Shown here: positions 5,546-5,701 of the stretch, in pieces
Layout of the letters: each line of letters starts with the position of its first letter
Numbering within the stretch: position 1 is the stretch's first letter
NCBI GenBank assembly: GCA_003157235.1
Contig: PMJC01000253.1
Location: forward strand, 1 to 5,701
Length of the DNA stretch: 5,701 nt
Reading direction: 5' to 3'
From: Methanosarcina sp.
Lineage (GTDB): Archaea; Halobacteriota; Methanosarcinia; Methanosarcinales; Methanosarcinaceae
The notes under the pieces: generated by a model
Databases searched by the model: none
Seen by the model: only the letters and a program-made list of their open reading frames with translations
What the model was told of the DNA's origin: nothing
Program-made: the position numbers and the translations under genes

Positions 5546-5701
5546 GTACCAAAAGTAATTTATAGCGTTTCTTATAAAGTTTTAAAAGTCTGTATCAGGA
5601 AACAGAAATTAGAAAAAGATGGTTCTGAATTTCAGGGAGTTCACCCTAAGAGAGCACCAGAGGATTTCTACAGAGCCCTGTATTTAGATTTGTTTTACTG
5701 C
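5546..5701 (+). CDS. Open reading frame running off the right edge, no start seen, unrecognised
   Basis: After TAA at 5543-5545 this frame is open for 52 codons to the window edge. Composition changes from AT-rich spacer to coding-like at about 5590, and the predicted residues from there on are mixed and plausible (for example EFQGVHPKRAPEDFYRAL at about residues 28-45). No ATG or GTG occurs in the frame; the only TTG is a late one near the edge. So either the start lies further right, or this is a 5'-truncated gene or transposase remnant. An ATG at 5620 in another frame gives only 22 codons before TAG. I do not recognise the family. Confidence 0.25.

Overview
The window looks like chromosomal DNA of a methanogenic archaeon of the Methanosarcinaceae, probably Methanosarcina. 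The reasons are an isopropylmalate/homoaconitate-type dehydratase small subunit and a LeuB-type dehydrogenase of archaeal style, a TET-type M42 aminopeptidase, Shine-Dalgarno sequences of the GGAGGTGAT type, archaeal TATA boxes (TTTAAATA, CTTATATA), and very long AT-rich spacers typical of these low-density genomes. The genus is an inference; no marker gene fixes it.

Three well-supported genes all lie on the minus strand. Read in their own direction they are an M42 aminopeptidase (4169 to 3096), the 3-isopropylmalate dehydratase small subunit leuD (1139 to 651), and the first 117 codons of a LeuB-family dehydrogenase (351 to the left edge, intact and open). leuD and leuB-like are successive steps of leucine synthesis (isopropylmalate isomerisation, then oxidative decarboxylation). 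They are separated by 299 bases, and leuB-like has its own strong ribosome binding site. The leuD promoter region carries three copies of a TGATACT heptamer, two of them flanking the TATA box, which is a candidate operator. The large subunit LeuC is not in the window.

Spacer 1140-3095 has no recognised gene. It holds a candidate small plus-strand transcript around 1418-1547 behind a perfect-looking CTTATATA box, a possible 52-codon basic minus-strand ORF (1886-1728), one copy of a 17-base dispersed repeat (1589-1605), and a cluster of palindromes near the 3' end of the peptidase gene.

Spacer 4206-5701 holds the most curious item, a small minus-strand ORF starting at 4900. It stops at an amber TAG after 53 codons, but the same frame continues directly into a CxxC zinc-finger-like tail ending at 4649. 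In an organism that may encode pyrrolysine this could be readthrough; decay is at least as likely. The second copy of the 17-base repeat sits in its promoter. A hairpin flanked by an A-run and a T-run lies at 5452-5494. From about 5546 to the right edge a plus-strand frame stays open with coding-like composition but no visible start. No tRNA, rRNA, CRISPR array or complete insertion sequence was found.
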